A stretch of 64,000 bases of DNA from contig JARUPY010000088.1 of NCBI GenBank assembly GCA_029817715.1, positions 372,001 through 436,000 on the forward strand, given 5' to 3'. The notes beneath the pieces are model-generated. The model saw only the letters and a list, made by a program, of their open reading frames with translations. It had not been told where the DNA came from and did not search any database. This document shows, piece by piece, positions 35,420-49,931 of this stretch. Each line of letters starts with the position of its first letter. Within the stretch, counting starts at the first letter, position 1. Source of the stretch: Melastoma dodecandrum (taxonomy: Eukaryota; Streptophyta; Magnoliopsida; Myrtales; Melastomataceae). Both the position numbers and the translations under genes were made by a program.

Positions 35420-36556
35420 TCATGCGCTTGATTCTTCATGATGGTCGAGCTGGCTGAAGTTGCCCTTCTCCTTGAAGAGCTGATTGTGGTGATGCTTGCA
35501 GTAGGGACGCTGCTCGTGCGCCACGTCGTTCGATGGACTGATCGTGCAACCCCCGTGCGTGCATCTGAAGCATCCCTTATGATACGATGTCCCGCCACAG
35601 CCACCTGAAAGATTACTGCTCGTTGGAACAACAAAACCTGTCGATCGTAATTCGGTTGCTAAACAGACAAAGCTTCCCAGAAACCTCCTAACCTTTTCGG
35701 TTGGATAAACTGTCTTCTTGCAGGCAACACACTTGTCCTGGGTTCCAGCAAACATGCCCGATACCTTGCTGCTGGAATGAACCTGATCGGCGGATCTACT
35801 AACGGTTCTCAGAGCACTTACGAAAGACCACAGGTTAATATACAGATCAGAAATGGAAGTCTAGTGTGGACAATTCCCCAGGGACATCTTTGAGTTACCT
35901 TCAAAGCTCTTGTCTAAGCTTCCGGTCATCTAAAACAGCTGATCAAAATGAGGCTTGTAATACAACACGCCTTCGAAGGAGCAGTAGTTACTCAACTGCA
36001 GAGACAACAGGCCATGCCAGAAACCAATCAGTCCCAAAAAGCATGGATGTGTTGAAATTTTTCGACACCAACTCCATTGTTCGGGTTCTGATGCCGTGGC
36101 TCAATAGTAGAAAAACACGCACAGTTACTTATTGGCAGTTAAAGGGATAAGCCCTGACTTTCGACTCCAATTCGCGGGCTCTATCTTCAACCACTTGCCG
36201 AAATTGTTCTGACAATAAGAGATGTAAGTAAAACTAAGGAGTTCCGGATCTACAACCCGGCTAATCACCAAATACTCCTCTCCAATAAAAACCAGCCAAC
36301 CAACCGACAAAACAATCAACAACGCTAACGGAGAATTCTACCAATCAACGACCACATCAAGAAGAATCAAGATCCTAAGAGATGAGGCAAGAGGTCGAGG
36401 TTCGCGATTGACCTTGAGGGTGTTGTTGCAGTGGTGGCACCTGAAGCATGCCTTGTGGTACACCTTGTTGTCGGCAGCAAGCTGATCAACTAAGTAGACA
36501 GTCTTCTCGCAGGCCTTGCACTTCTGGGTCGTCCCTGCAAACGCAGCAGTCGCCAT
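35420..36556 (-). pseudogene. Two-LIM actin-bundling protein relic (PLIM2-like)
   Basis: Plant two-LIM proteins bundle actin; PLIM2 forms act in pollen. Exon 1 (36413-36556) is good: FAGTTQKCKACEKTVYLVDQ and NKVYHKACFRCHHCNNTLK with its zinc ligands. Exon 2 (35899-35995) reads LSNYCSFEGVLYYKPHFDQLF and is damaged. The conserved ligand Cys of LYC is Tyr (TAC at 35957-35959), and Lys after LF is a TAG stop (35930-35932). Exon 3 (ends 35693) carries SKVSGMFAGTQDKC and CKKTVYPTEK. Exon 4 (35420-35604) starts one base out of frame; one base is missing near 35589-35592, after which SYHKGCFRCTHGGC and YCKHHHNQLFKEKGNFSQL are intact. The exon 3 acceptor is also unclear. Three independent lesions make a functional protein unlikely. 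Confidence 0.85.
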
Positions 36557-37353
36557 CTTCCCCTCTACAGCAGTGGCTTGTTGGGGGGGGGGGTGTGGGG
36601 GATGTCAAACTGGCTAGGAACAAAACACAAACCAGTTAGCCCCCAAGTGATATGAAGTGTGCTTAGTATTGCAGAAGACTCATGTAATCCATTCAGTGGC
36701 GTGTGAACTTCCCAGTGGCTCACCCCCCCCCCCCCAACTGTTCTCTCAGCTGTCTGTCACAGGGGGATTCTTGTCTGACAGTCCTCAACGTGGGATCATC
36801 AGTCTCTTGCTGCTTTGGGTCACACGCACACTGTTTGGGAATTTAATCACACACTCCTGACTTTTTGAAAGTTGCTGGCGCTTTGCTTTTTCGTCCCTTC
36901 GTATGGTTTTATTACCAGAATAAGTGATTCCATGTTGCTTTGGTCCGAGCGATTTCTGCTTTTCGGTGCCCTCCAACAGGAAGATTTTACCTGTTCATTT
37001 TTTACCAGGCACGATCATCTGTTTGACTTCTAGATCAATTTCGTTGGTCCATCACTCAAACCTTTTGTCCATCTGAGCTTCTCAGGGCAATTCCCCACCA
37101 AATCGAAGAAAGGGAAATAGATGAACTCCCAAGCCAGAAACATGCAGACCCGAAACAAGATCCTTCAACAAATTGGTGTTCTTAAAACAAAAGGAGCTTA
37201 TCCCAACAGCAACTCACTACTCGGCCCACACAAAACATCTTATTTCAGTCTTATAAGGCCGACGCGAAGCCCCATTTTAAGGTTGAGCTAGACATCCTGC
37301 ACCTTCGGGCACATCTTCCATTCGGCAAAGGCAGGAGGTGCTAACTCTGGGGG
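36557..37353. other. Intergenic between LIM pseudogene and SDH7
   Basis: Non-coding. The left part would have been the LIM promoter; a G-run (36582-36591) and a C-run (36723-36734) stand out. The right part is the SDH7 3' flank. No further genes seen. Confidence 0.4.
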
Positions 37354-38379
37354 TTATGCGCTTCCACCATCAGAGGCTGCTTTGCTTCGCGCTTCTTCTC
37401 GCATTGTAGCTTTCACATAAATTTCATAGCAACAACCTGGAAAACAGCCACAAACACGAGTGACTCTATATGAAGTAGAACTAGCTGGAACTTATGCAGG
37501 CAACTGCTGCTCAAGTAAAATCACATCCTACCAGCAACGACCACCATTGTAAGGACATCTCCGATTCTTTTCAAAGTCTTCACGCTCTTCTTAGTTGACT
37601 TGAACCTGCTCAAAACTGGATCTGGAGCCAACAACTGCAATGAAAATTATCAAGATTAAGACAATCACAAAACTGCCGACCAGTCTTACACACATTTCAC
37701 AATGATCTACCCAATTGTGCATTTGGTTTCTGGATTCATCGCTGAAATGGCACGGGTTTTTCCATTCCTGATGATTCCTATTCATCCATTTCTATCTCCA
37801 GTCTTGAAACATATTCATTACTGCTTTCCACTCATTTCACCCTAAATAGTTTCGATCTTCCATCAATCTGTCTCTCCCTACCACAATATTGACAAAGAAA
37901 ACGCACTCTGCTGGCTTTAATCGCAAATCGCCTCTCGAACCCTTCCAATAGATTTCACAAAATCCAACTAATCATACCTCAATCGCGCCTGATCTCAAAG
38001 AACTAATCAAACATCACTCTGCACGCATTAATCATCACAAACTGCGACTAGTTGGGGCTGCCACCGTTGCAGAACAAAGGCGGCGCAGTAATCTAACTGG
38101 AGAAGTCAAACTAAAAAAAAAAAAACTCACAGCTTTCTCGCGAGGCCCCGGCTCGACGTGGAATCCTCGCCGCGACAACCAAATCTTGCCTTCCGCTCCC
38201 TATCGAAACCGCAAAACCAAAGAAAGAACCGATCGATCACGAGCAGATAGCCTCGACAGCAGTGGAAGCATGGACAGATGAAGAAGAAAAGGGGGAGATG
38301 GATGGAGAAGGTTTACCGGAGATTGAGTTCGGAAGCGGGAGAGTATGCTGGAGTTGGTCTCGCTCAGGAGGAACGCCAT
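37354..38379 (-). CDS. SDH7: SDH7-like mitochondrial complex II subunit
   Basis: Four exons (38317-38379, 38130-38195, 37532-37634, 37354-37436) encode 104 residues. The start [17 protein letters not shown] looks like a mitochondrial presequence. Then come [34 protein letters not shown], one membrane span ([16 protein letters not shown]) and a charged tail ([13 protein letters not shown]). This layout resembles the small plant-specific subunit 7 of succinate dehydrogenase. The exon 2 acceptor was chosen inside GATAGGGAG because it keeps frame; the other AG four bases earlier does not. It shares a 303-bp head-to-head promoter with the DCC gene. The family name is from memory of the motif, so moderate confidence; the gene structure itself is solid. 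Confidence 0.68.
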
Positions 38380-38682
38380 CGGAAGAGCAGCAGGTTTTCG
38401 CAACGATATCGCACTGGGAGTAAGGCAGTAGTTGCCGCGCCGAGCCGAAGCGAGAGAGGGATGGCAGTACAAAAATGACAGAAAATACTTCAATTTACAA
38501 AACTATCCTCGTGGGGGTTCGTTATCTCCCGATTTGCCACGAACCCAACCGACGCCGTTTGGCGCGAATGAAGCTGAGTGCGCCGCGTGGCGCCTTCCCC
38601 GGCCGTTAGAGCAAACTTCTCCTCCCTCTTCCGCCTTGTGATTGTTGATTCTCAGTGATCTAAGTTTCCTTCGAATTCGTCA
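38380..38682. promoter_or_regulatory. Bidirectional promoter (SDH7 / DCC gene)
   Basis: Only 303 bp separate two divergent start codons. No TATA box is seen in either direction, in keeping with housekeeping organelle genes. Confidence 0.6.
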
Positions 38683-40158
38683 ATGGCGGCGAGAGAAGCG
38701 GCTGTTCTGTGCATCAGAAGGCACGCGATTAGTCTGAAGAGCACCGGTCGTGCCTTCGCCTCGTTGCCGACGTCACCCCTGATTGGAATCCATGGAACAA
38801 CGCCCATTTCTTCTAATTCCTTTCAGGAAGTTGGCCCCCCGTGACGGTAAAGATTCATCCCTCTATAATCTCTGCCGACTAGAAGTTGTGATTCGATTTT
38901 TGAGTCTTGTGACTGTGATGTTTTCTAAGATTTGGCGCTTAACTGGAGATGTCGTTAGTGGCATGGTGTGTTATGGCTGCGTCGACAGTGGAGCAGCTAG
39001 CGTCGAAGATGGATCAAGAACGAGAAGAATCTCCTGAGAAATGGGCGATCAAGATGCTTCATGACGGTGATTGCCCGCTCTGTATGCGCGAGGTAATGCT
39101 ACAACGATTGAAAGGTGCGGCTCCTATAATCTGCGTTGGAAATAGTTTATGAAATCTGAAATCTTGTTTTCTCGGGATTGTGTTCTCCTGTTTTTTCATT
39201 AAGGTTAAAATGCTTAGGGAGAGGAAGAAGCAGTATGGTACGATTAAGTTTGTTGACATAAGCTCGGCTGATTATTCACCTGAGGGTAACCAGGGCCTTG
39301 ACTACCAAACGGTATCTGTATTTAACTTAAGAGTTTGGAAGGATACATGGGTTTGGAGGATGCTCGCTGAATGTTCATGTGTTTCTCAGGTGATGGGGAG
39401 GATCCATGCAATTCTCGCGGATGGGACTGTTGTAACAGATGTGGAAGTATGGGCTGGATTTCAAGTTTGCTTGCATTTGGTGGATGATAATGTCAAATTG
39501 TGGATGATTAAAATGATTCTGTGTTCCGCAGGCATTTAGGAGATTATATGAACAGGTTGGTCTGGGATGGGTTCATGCCATCACAAAGTATGAACCCGTA
39601 TTTCTTCCAACTCACCATCCCTGCCCTGTATGATATTTAGTTTCTTTTTGTTGATCTGAATATGCACTTTGTGCCATGAAAGATCGAATTATGGTTAATT
39701 TTTCCCTTTCAATCGTACCGCCTGTGTTGACAGACTGCATCGATTACCGATGCAGTATACGAAGTTTGGGCCAAATATCGCCTACAATTAACAGGTGTGA
39801 CTTCTTCATTAATTGTTTACTCGAGTCTTGCTCTTTTTTTTCTACTATCCCGCTATTCATGAATTGAAAGAAAGCTATGATGGATGAGAGTGAAAATATT
39901 TCAGGTCAGACGCCTCTGGATGAGATCATGGAATTGCGGAGAAAGGACCAGGTAGGCTACTACTAACTAACTAGAAATCGCTTATGTGGACACGCTTCAT
40001 GTTGATTAATTATTAGATCAGATTGCATGGACAAAATTTTGTTACATGGAACAGATCACACAATCAGACTGCATATGTGCATTCTTGGTGATTACTTACT
40101 CTGCACCGGACTTTTGCAGGGAGAAATTTGCAACGACAGCAGCAAATGCAAGATGTGA
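38683..40158 (+). CDS. DCC-family thiol-disulfide oxidoreductase-like protein (DUF393)
   Basis: Eight exons (38683-38829, 38949-39092, 39204-39311, 39390-39446, 39532-39597, 39734-39794, 39905-39951, 40120-40158) encode about 222 residues. The N terminus (MAAREAAVLCIRRHAISLKS) is basic and Ser/Arg-rich, like an organelle presequence. The DCC signature is complete: LHDGDCPLCMRE with its Cys pair. It is followed by YGTIKFVDISSADYSPEGNQ, MGRIHAILADG, AFRRLYEQVGLGWVHAITKY and VWAKYRLQLTG. The protein ends with a Cys-containing tail. The exon 1/exon 2 join is the least certain: I used GAA|GTTGGC to GGAG|ATG because it keeps phase and avoids a TGA. No specific substrate is known. Confidence 0.82.
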
Positions 40159-40425
40159 ACATATACTTAGGGGCCCTAAATTGTATGTTATCTTGTCTCG
40201 AGCCTTCATCGTGTTGTGTGATGATAAACAGCTGCATAGATTTACAACTGTTCTTCTGTGTTCAATCAATCAATACACGTCAAACAAAGCCCTCTTCACA
40301 ACACTGATCTCTCCCTGTCTAAGTTAACAAAACCTGTTGTGTCTAGACTGCTAAATGGATGTTTTCCTTGTTATATTTATGTGGGGAACAACTATCATAT
40401 GTGCAGAAAGAATCCACAGCCCTTG

Positions 40426-43400
40426 TCATAAAAACAACCATAGACCACAATAGCCAGCCATGCTGCATGATCTTAGTCTGCATGTAGTCGAATCAATTCC
40501 ACAGTCATCATCACTCAGGCATCTATGGTCTAATCTAGCATCTGGGACATGGCAAGCGCTTTCGATTGGCTGCTTTTGAGAACCCAAGGATATCGCAGGA
40601 CATACTTGGGAGGACAAAGCGCTTGTTTTCCTCTTTTTCTCATTCATCTGAGAATGAGAACAATTATGTCCGTGAATTGCGACACACAGCGAGAAGGAAA
40701 TGCATATTCAAAATGGTTTTGAGCAGAAGTAGATACCTTGAAGTAGGTCCGGTTGGTCAGGAAGAAAGTCTCGGGAAGCCTGTCTTGCCAATCTCTTATC
40801 ACCGGAAGAGGGTGACCTTCTGTCGTGAAAACATAGTTCCGATTGGCCAAGAATTCGTCATCAAACAGGAGATACAGGTACTTGCATCTGCGAAAACATG
40901 GAGGCGCTAGGCAAGATTATCAATGCGAAAGGATGAGTAACTGATTTAAGAATCCTTACGTTTCAGCTAGAAAAAAGCTGTGCTGATGGTCCTCCAATTG
41001 CATTGTTGTCACATCTCTGATGCTTGCAAATCCTCCTTCCACTTTGGTATAAGAGTTCAGTGATTTAACAATCGACTCACCCACCTCTATGTACCAAGGA
41101 TCTGATATACACCAATTACTCTGTGGTGAGAGGAAACAATGTGGGGAAAGCTTGGAAACTTAATGACAAGGTGTCACGAAAAGGCACATGGAAACAAAAC
41201 TAGGTTGCATTCTAGTGACCTTTGGTTGCCTGGTATAAGTAGAACGTTGACTCGGCAAACTCCGGTCGCAGGGGATAGTACTTCTCCGTAGGATGTATGA
41301 TCTGATGATCCAGCAAATATCTTTCCGGTAGCACCCCATACTTCTCCCACACGTGAAAGAATTCCCGGTGTGTAGAATTTGCAGCGGCAACATCTCCCAC
41401 TAGGACCTAACGACAACAGGAACAAAAAGTCCAAACATGATTATTCCCTTGAGTTTCAAGTGACAGCATTGACCGAAACATGAGATCCTGTATGTACACA
41501 CCTGCAGACCAGGCCAAAAGGCCTGCAAGCTTGTAAGCTGCCAATAAGTGGCCTTTCCGGTCCTCATGTCAGCTTCATGGTACCTAATTCAACATTATGA
41601 GTTGCTGTTTTAATGGATTTGTTAAACCACATTGAACAAGAAACTTCGACGGCTAAGTTCTATGGCAAGCCGACAAACATGGACATTTTCCAATAATAGA
41701 AGCCTCTGGTAATGAGTAAATTAAACCTAAGAAGCATTGTGTTCAAGTGCAAAGTCATACCAGGGTCCATGTCTGAAATATTTCTGCACACCAAGATAAG
41801 CAGAATGAAACATCTTCCAATAATCCTCCTTTCCAAAGAGAATGTAAGCCTTAAAAAGGTACTCGTAAAAAGAGTCAACTCCTAGAAGAAGACAAAAAAT
41901 ATATATGCATCAGAAATTGTCTCACCACTAGGCATGAAAGATACATCTACAGCAACCCATAATTAACATTAACTTTTTTTCCTTGGATGATGGACTGGAT
42001 GATTGAATAGCAAATAAAATGACTACAATTTAGAATCACAAGAAAACAAATGGCAGCGACCAATACCAGCCCCAATCCCCGTGGAGTATTCAATCCATTC
42101 TCCCGTTTGTACATCTAGGGTGGTTCCGAATAGGTTCAAGGAGCTTCGCATGCTCCATAATTTGCGTAGGGCCCGTAGAGCCGCCGACTCAAATCTGGGG
42201 TCTCCAGTTAATCGTGACAAGGTGCCCATTTCAAGAATCAATGAACCTGATGTAACCAACATGTTGACAATTTTTTGGTTGAGGATCTTGTCGAAAAGAT
42301 ACATCAAGCACGTCGGAATCGGCATTAGTTTCCTTACCACATCCAGAGGTGCTTGTTTCAGTTGTCTCATTTGGCATCACCCCAAACTGCACAAAAACTC
42401 CCAAAATCAAGATGGCACATTTATCTACAATTTGTTTTAAGAATTACCAAAACTTCCTACCCCTATCTACACACATGAATGTTGCGAGAAAGTACCTTTA
42501 GATTTACCCAAGCATATGGCAACCCAGAGGGTGTTTCAAATGCAGGCAGAAAACGCAGGGCTAAATCTTTAGCCAGGAAAAGAAGCTGGTTCCTGTAAGA
42601 ACCATGAACCAACCTGCTTGCAGAATCAGTGGCAAGAATATGAGCTGAGAGAAGTCCTCCAAGAACTCTTATGTTGCACTACAAATAGCAGCCAGGCAAA
42701 ATAAGTCTATAATATGTCTGAAATTGTAATAGCCAATCGAGAAGTACACCAAAGCATCGTTAGACTGAAGAAAATATTCTTTGATACATGTGCACTCTCG
42801 ATACTAGGAAGACACCTTAATTACATCAGAGTCATCCGAGAATAGAACACAAACTGGACACCTCGAAAAGATTTATCCTCGCGTCCACATCAAAGTTCAG
42901 ATTCTGGGAGAGCCAATGAATTGCCTTCTCAAATTCCGTGTTGTTTCCCAAGATAACAAGGCTGCAAAATTTAGAAGCACCTCTCACTAGAAGTAAAAGA
43001 AAAATACCAGGGACTAAAGAATCAGTAACTTTCGCTTTCAGTTTTGATTTTGAAAAAAAAAACAAAAAAAGGCAAACAACTGCATCTCAACTCAAGAGAG
43101 AAGTTTTGCATTGGAGATGATCTGCTACCTTGATAGGGATTCGATGAGGGTAAGGGCAGATCCATTATAACCTCGTGGAAGGTGCTCAAGCTGAAAGAGC
43201 GAGAGGGAGCAACTATCGTAAGAAGTAAGACTTCCACCATATGCGAGTTTTCAAGCAAGCAAATTGTCACCTTAAGATTACCGAGCTCGCTGAGAGAGTC
43301 AGTGAAACTTTTTGAAAGAGGCTTCAACTCATCATGCTGCGTGTTATAGAATGAAAATAAGCATTCACATCCACACCAACGCCAATTTTTGCTTCTGAAC

Positions 43401-43963
43401 AGGGACGCAATCACTAGAAATGACGAGCGAAGGGTAGAAATTGACCGGAAAAGCGTGGACCATATAGTTGTCGTACGCATGATAGAACCTTCGAAAGACA
43501 ACAACAAAATAAGGCATAGTCAATTCCTAATGAACCGTAACTTCAATGACACATATGGATTGAGCAGCCAGGAAAATCAACACACCCTCACCACCGAGTC
43601 ACATACAATGCAAAACAACGGATGAAAACCCTCTGTGATTGAATATAATAGAAGAACAATAGCCGTCAACAACAACACCTTCAAACAACCAGAATTCAAT
43701 CGATGGATGCCGAACAGAAAAGGAAACTCGGGCAAAAGATTTTGGCCTAAACAATTTTCAACGGCACAAAATAACATTATCTCCGTTCAACGGATTGAAT
43801 CCTGAGAATCAACGAGAACAGGGTAGGGAGGAACTCACATCTGGCGGACTTTGTCCCTCATTTGCTTCCTCTTGGCTTCCAACCGAGAATCCAGATGGGA
43901 AGCACAGAACCCGAATACGATTGGAGAAACCGCGAGGAAAAGGACAGCCCACTTCCTCAACAT
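40426..43963 (-). CDS. MNS5: MNS5-type alpha-mannosidase (GH47, EDEM-like)
   Basis: ER glycoside hydrolase family 47 protein; plant MNS4/MNS5 trim mannose on misfolded glycoproteins for ER-associated degradation. Fourteen phase-consistent exons give 570 aa: 43839-43963, 43446-43488, 43271-43336, 43129-43190, 42862-42961, 42496-42678, 42338-42386, 42067-42246, 41761-41881, 41502-41583, 41220-41406, 40960-41101, 40737-40887, 40426-40647. An N-terminal signal anchor ([17 protein letters not shown]) is followed by [83 protein letters not shown] and the calcium-site FTTEGHP. The C terminus is Cys-rich and ends GYCGLWLFL. It faces the S6 kinase across 506 bp and lies tail-to-tail with the DCC gene. 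Confidence 0.92.
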
Positions 43964-44469
43964 GGCTCTCGGTTCCTGGGTTTTAACTAATTTCTTGTAG
44001 GGAAGGACGGAATCATGGGAAAGGTTGCACCTTTCGGGATTAGGATTCCGGATCGGTTCCTGGGTAGAGAGAGACAGAGACGAACAAGACAGCCGACGAT
44101 TACCCCCATGCGTTCTTGTCGGACTATGATGCCTAGGTGTCTGCCCGCGCGCCGCCTTCTTCCAATAGGACATCGACGCGTCATCAAATTACGTGTTAGT
44201 AGGAGCGCTGGGGGGCTTGGCCTCTTGAGGGTGAATTTGCTTTGACTTTGTTTTAAACGACTTTTACCTGCCTCCGTCTCTCTGTCCTGTCCCCATCCAT
44301 CTTCATCGCCCTCCATTTCCATCAGCTCTCGAACACTGAACTACAATCCAATCATTCGATAATGTAATGAAATCTAAATACCAATCTCTCCTGGAAATTT
44401 GAAATCCTCCGCCAAATCACTTCATCTCAGCTCTTGGAGTACTTCCTGCCTACTCCAATTAATCAAATC
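43964..44469. promoter_or_regulatory. Bidirectional promoter (MNS5 / S6K)
   Basis: Divergent starts are 506 bp apart. The right half is a CT-rich leader with repeats of tct and cat. No clear TATA box on either strand. Confidence 0.55.
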
Positions 44470-46537
<2,068 letters not shown>

Positions 46538-48566
46538 ACCTGCCTTCTGATTCTGAAATAACGTCTCTGTAAGGCCCCCCACTGCAAGGCTGATAAATGA
46601 TGTTGCCCTACTAATCTTTATTTGATGGAACTCTGCTAATGTACATGCTCATTAACTCTGTTCCATCTGCGGTCTTCCTATGGCTTTTCATAGAGAGAAT
46701 ACTTGCATAATCTCCATAATGCTTTGTTGAGAGCTTTAAGAACCAAGCAACTTCTCATGGGTTGCATTGCATTCAGAATAGTCTGAGACTCTAGGAGTCG
46801 GATTTCTAAACAAATGATTCTAACCTTATATTGCTAAAAGAGAGGTCCCTGCAGCTTCTCGGTGAAGATGATTTAAAAGCTTTGAGTTGAATGGAAGGGT
46901 TAATTAGTGGGGAAGAATCTAGTCCTCAGTAGGCTTTAACCATGGGCAATGAAACTGGTGGATACAGTTTAAACTCCCACACATTATTATCTGGTTTGTT
47001 TACACCATTTCTGTGTCAGTGCTGGATCTTGATGTTCATTAGACAAAATTTTAGTGATGGAGGTTGGGAGCAGGTCCTTCACTTGTAGAACCTTCTTGGG
47101 TATTTGCAGTCTTTGTTAACACAGGATGGGGAAAGAATCTGAAGTGGATGAAAAACAGGCCTACCTTCAAGACAAAGTCCTTTCACCGACCCAAAATTAT
47201 TAACCAGTTGATGCTTTCGAAAGGGGATATTAGCTTTGCTTTATAAGTGAGAGGGACGGTACCCGAATGCCCAGTTCACAATGGATCGTCTTCTGCTTTC
47301 GTCATACTCTCCAAAAGAGGAGAATGGAGTTATCTTCAAGCATAGTTCTCTAATGGAGTTTAGTCATGACTGGTGTCAACAAGAAGGCGAGTCTCTTTGG
47401 AAGAGATCGATCAAGATGGTCATGAGTATTGTCAAGATGTCCTTCCCCATTGCCAGGATGACCCTAGGAGGCGGAATTCACAGATCACAAGCCCCGGTTA
47501 GAATCCTCATGCCAAAAGAGATCGCAAGGCCTGGCAGAGCTAACCCCAGTGAACCTCTTATCCCAAGAGCCTCTTGGAAGTTCAAAGAATGTCTCCTACC
47601 TGATCGAACCAGACAAAGGGATTGGATCCTGCTTCATGGCTCAGGACTGGGAAATCATAGACAGGAAGGCTTCTGAGTTCATTGACAGGGTTTATCGGGG
47701 GAACGTGGACGGGATGGCCTCGGACTACATCGAGAGAGTTCACCAGAAGAACCAGCGTAGCATCTGTGAATCGTCCAAGGATTCACCAATCATCCTTCCC
47801 CCTCCATCTCGTGTGCCCCTCCCCATTTCTCATTTTCGGCAACAATGGTGGAGCTGTGCATCTATCTATCTGATTACATGCATCTTCATCGAGGCTGTTT
47901 CTCGTATCTGGATGAATGAATTCCCAATGAATTTGAATAAGTTGGAGTTGCCCATGTATAAATTATTCTTGCATCTTCTTAGCAAGACGCCACAATCAAT
48001 CCTTACTTTGTGATGGAACTTAATTCCGGTTTGACTTCAAGGGAACAGAATCAGGCAAAGTCATAGAAGACACTACTTGGATGAGAGAAGAGGCACATGA
48101 TGTTAATTCCCTTTGCTTTTTGGAAACTCACAGTTAATAATGCATAATACCAGTGGGGGATCCCTACAGAATTAGATATTAGGCCCACATGATATCGAAG
48201 GAGATCTGATCACAAAACATGAATCTATCTATCCATCATCATCTCAGCTCTCAACATCCACAATAAAGTCTTGCTGAGACCCCACAGCCATTCCACATCT
48301 AAGGACAGACATACAAGACAGATGTAATCAACAACACCCCTTAAACAAGATTTCAGCATGATTAGCCCTCCGCTCCTCGCATCCATCCATCCTCACACAC
48401 AAAAACACAACCCCAAATGAACAGAAACGACAAAAGGAACGTCATTAATCCATCCCCAACCCAATCCCATTCATTCTTTGCCTGTACAGATAGATAATAA
48501 AGGGCAGGGCAATTCAAAGTAAAAGCACCTAACATTAGCACCTAAGATTCCTTCAAGAGACGCTGA
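46538..48566. other. Intergenic with a degenerate, unidentified ORF cluster
   Basis: The S6K 3' flank comes first. From about 47054 to 48013 open segments in different plus-strand frames look partly protein-like. Examples are MEVGSRSFTCRTFLGIC (47059 on), ESLWKRSIKM (47383 on) and DWEIIDRKASEFIDRVYRG with MASDYIERVHQKNQRS (47648-47762). No splice scheme joins them cleanly. I could not name a family; it may be a pseudogene or a short gene with unseen introns. From 48014 to 48566 only the MYB 3' flank is seen. Confidence 0.35.
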
Positions 48567-49931
48567 TTATGCTACTATTGCCGTCCCATTGCTGAAGCTA
48601 GTAGGCATCGTGTGGAATGCCGACGATGGTCTCCTTGATGACTCAAGGGATGATGACGGCGAAGCCAAGGATAGGTTGAGATCAAACAGTGGTGAAGCTG
48701 AAATGCCAGGTAAAGGAATTATCGGGATAGGACGGATGACGGTAGTTGGCGCGACAACGTTTACGGACTCCACTGCCTGCTTGAGATTTGGACTAGGGAA
48801 GGATTTTGTCAGAGGTACAGTTAAAATGACAGGAGGGATTGCAGCTGCTGCTGTCGCCGTGGTGGGCAGGGGAACCATTTCGGAGAGTGATGCTGGCTTG
48901 TCCAGGTTTGGAGACTGCTCTTCCTCCATTGCAGCAACCTTGTTAAAGAAAGAATAAAACATATGAGAAAAATGGATTAACAATAAACGCGTTGCAAATT
49001 TGCCAGGAACAGGACAGCCGATAATAAAATTATGGAAAAAGGACGCTAGTAGGTTGTGGGATGTAGGCGGTTCCTTCTCCATCCTTAAACTTACCTCCGA
49101 GCCCATCACTCAAGGCAAGACACCACAGAAAGTCAACTTCACCATTACCCAGAAACCCAATCCCATAAGAGAGATAATATGGTTCGGACACTTGCACGTG
49201 CCCTCTGCAATAAACAATATTTTTTTCTTCTTCCTCTTCCTCTTTTTTGCGATCAATTCAAGAGTTAACAAGACAAAGGGGATTTAACGGGATCAAGTAA
49301 TCACGAGGCACAGGGGTGAAAACATACTGAATCTGCGGTGATGTCGAAGAGGCTGGAGCGGCGGCGACGGCGGCTGAGGTTGGTGCGGCGGAGGAAGTGC
49401 TTCTGGGCATGGCTGGCGACCTGGGTAGGAGTCCTGGTCTTGACGAAGTTCTTGGAAATACCCCTCCAGTCGCCCTTGCCTACTTTCTGAAGACCCAGGA
49501 GGAACAGCTTGTGCTCATCCTCTGTCCACGGGACCCCTGTAATCCAACAAGCAAACACATCCGAGACAAACTCTCCTCATCCCATCACAACCTTCGGAAA
49601 AATCAAAAGAATCCCAGAAGCAGCACCCCCAGCCCCCCAACTACCTACCTCTTTTCCTCTCACGAGTCCCCTGGCTGTTACAGCGAGGAACAACCTCGTC
49701 GGCGGACCCATAGCCGCTGCCGGCCGCCTTGTTGGTCTCGCAGCTCGCGGGGAGGTCACCCTCCACGGGATTATCTTCGTGGGGCTGCTCGTACTCCGAC
49801 AGGTTGTTAAGACTGACGCACTTCCTCATGGGGTCGGCGACAACCACCCTGACCCCGAACAGCACAATCTCCTCACCACCGCCACCAACAAACACGTCGG
49901 CGCTAGAATTGGGCATCGTCGGGGGATCCAT
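48567..49931 (-). CDS. 1R-MYB (SHAQKYF-type) transcription factor
   Basis: Three exons (49649-49931, 49328-49536, 48567-48938) encode 287 residues of the plant MYB-related I-box/MYBD group. N terminus: [20 protein letters not shown], then NNLSEYEQP. The single MYB repeat follows a basic RERKRG hinge: [50 protein letters not shown]. The signature is SHAQKHF, with His for the usual Tyr. A basic tail [12 protein letters not shown] follows. The C terminus is Ala/Pro/Ser-rich and contains [10 protein letters not shown], an EAR-like repression motif. The first ATG (49931) is used, since no upstream ATG is in frame. A TATA-like box lies 150 bp upstream. Confidence 0.88.

Noticed and set aside
43835..44173. 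Upstream in-frame extension of MNS5
   Set aside because: The extension relies on a start well inside the shared promoter; the Met at 43963 directly precedes a typical signal anchor, as in the family.
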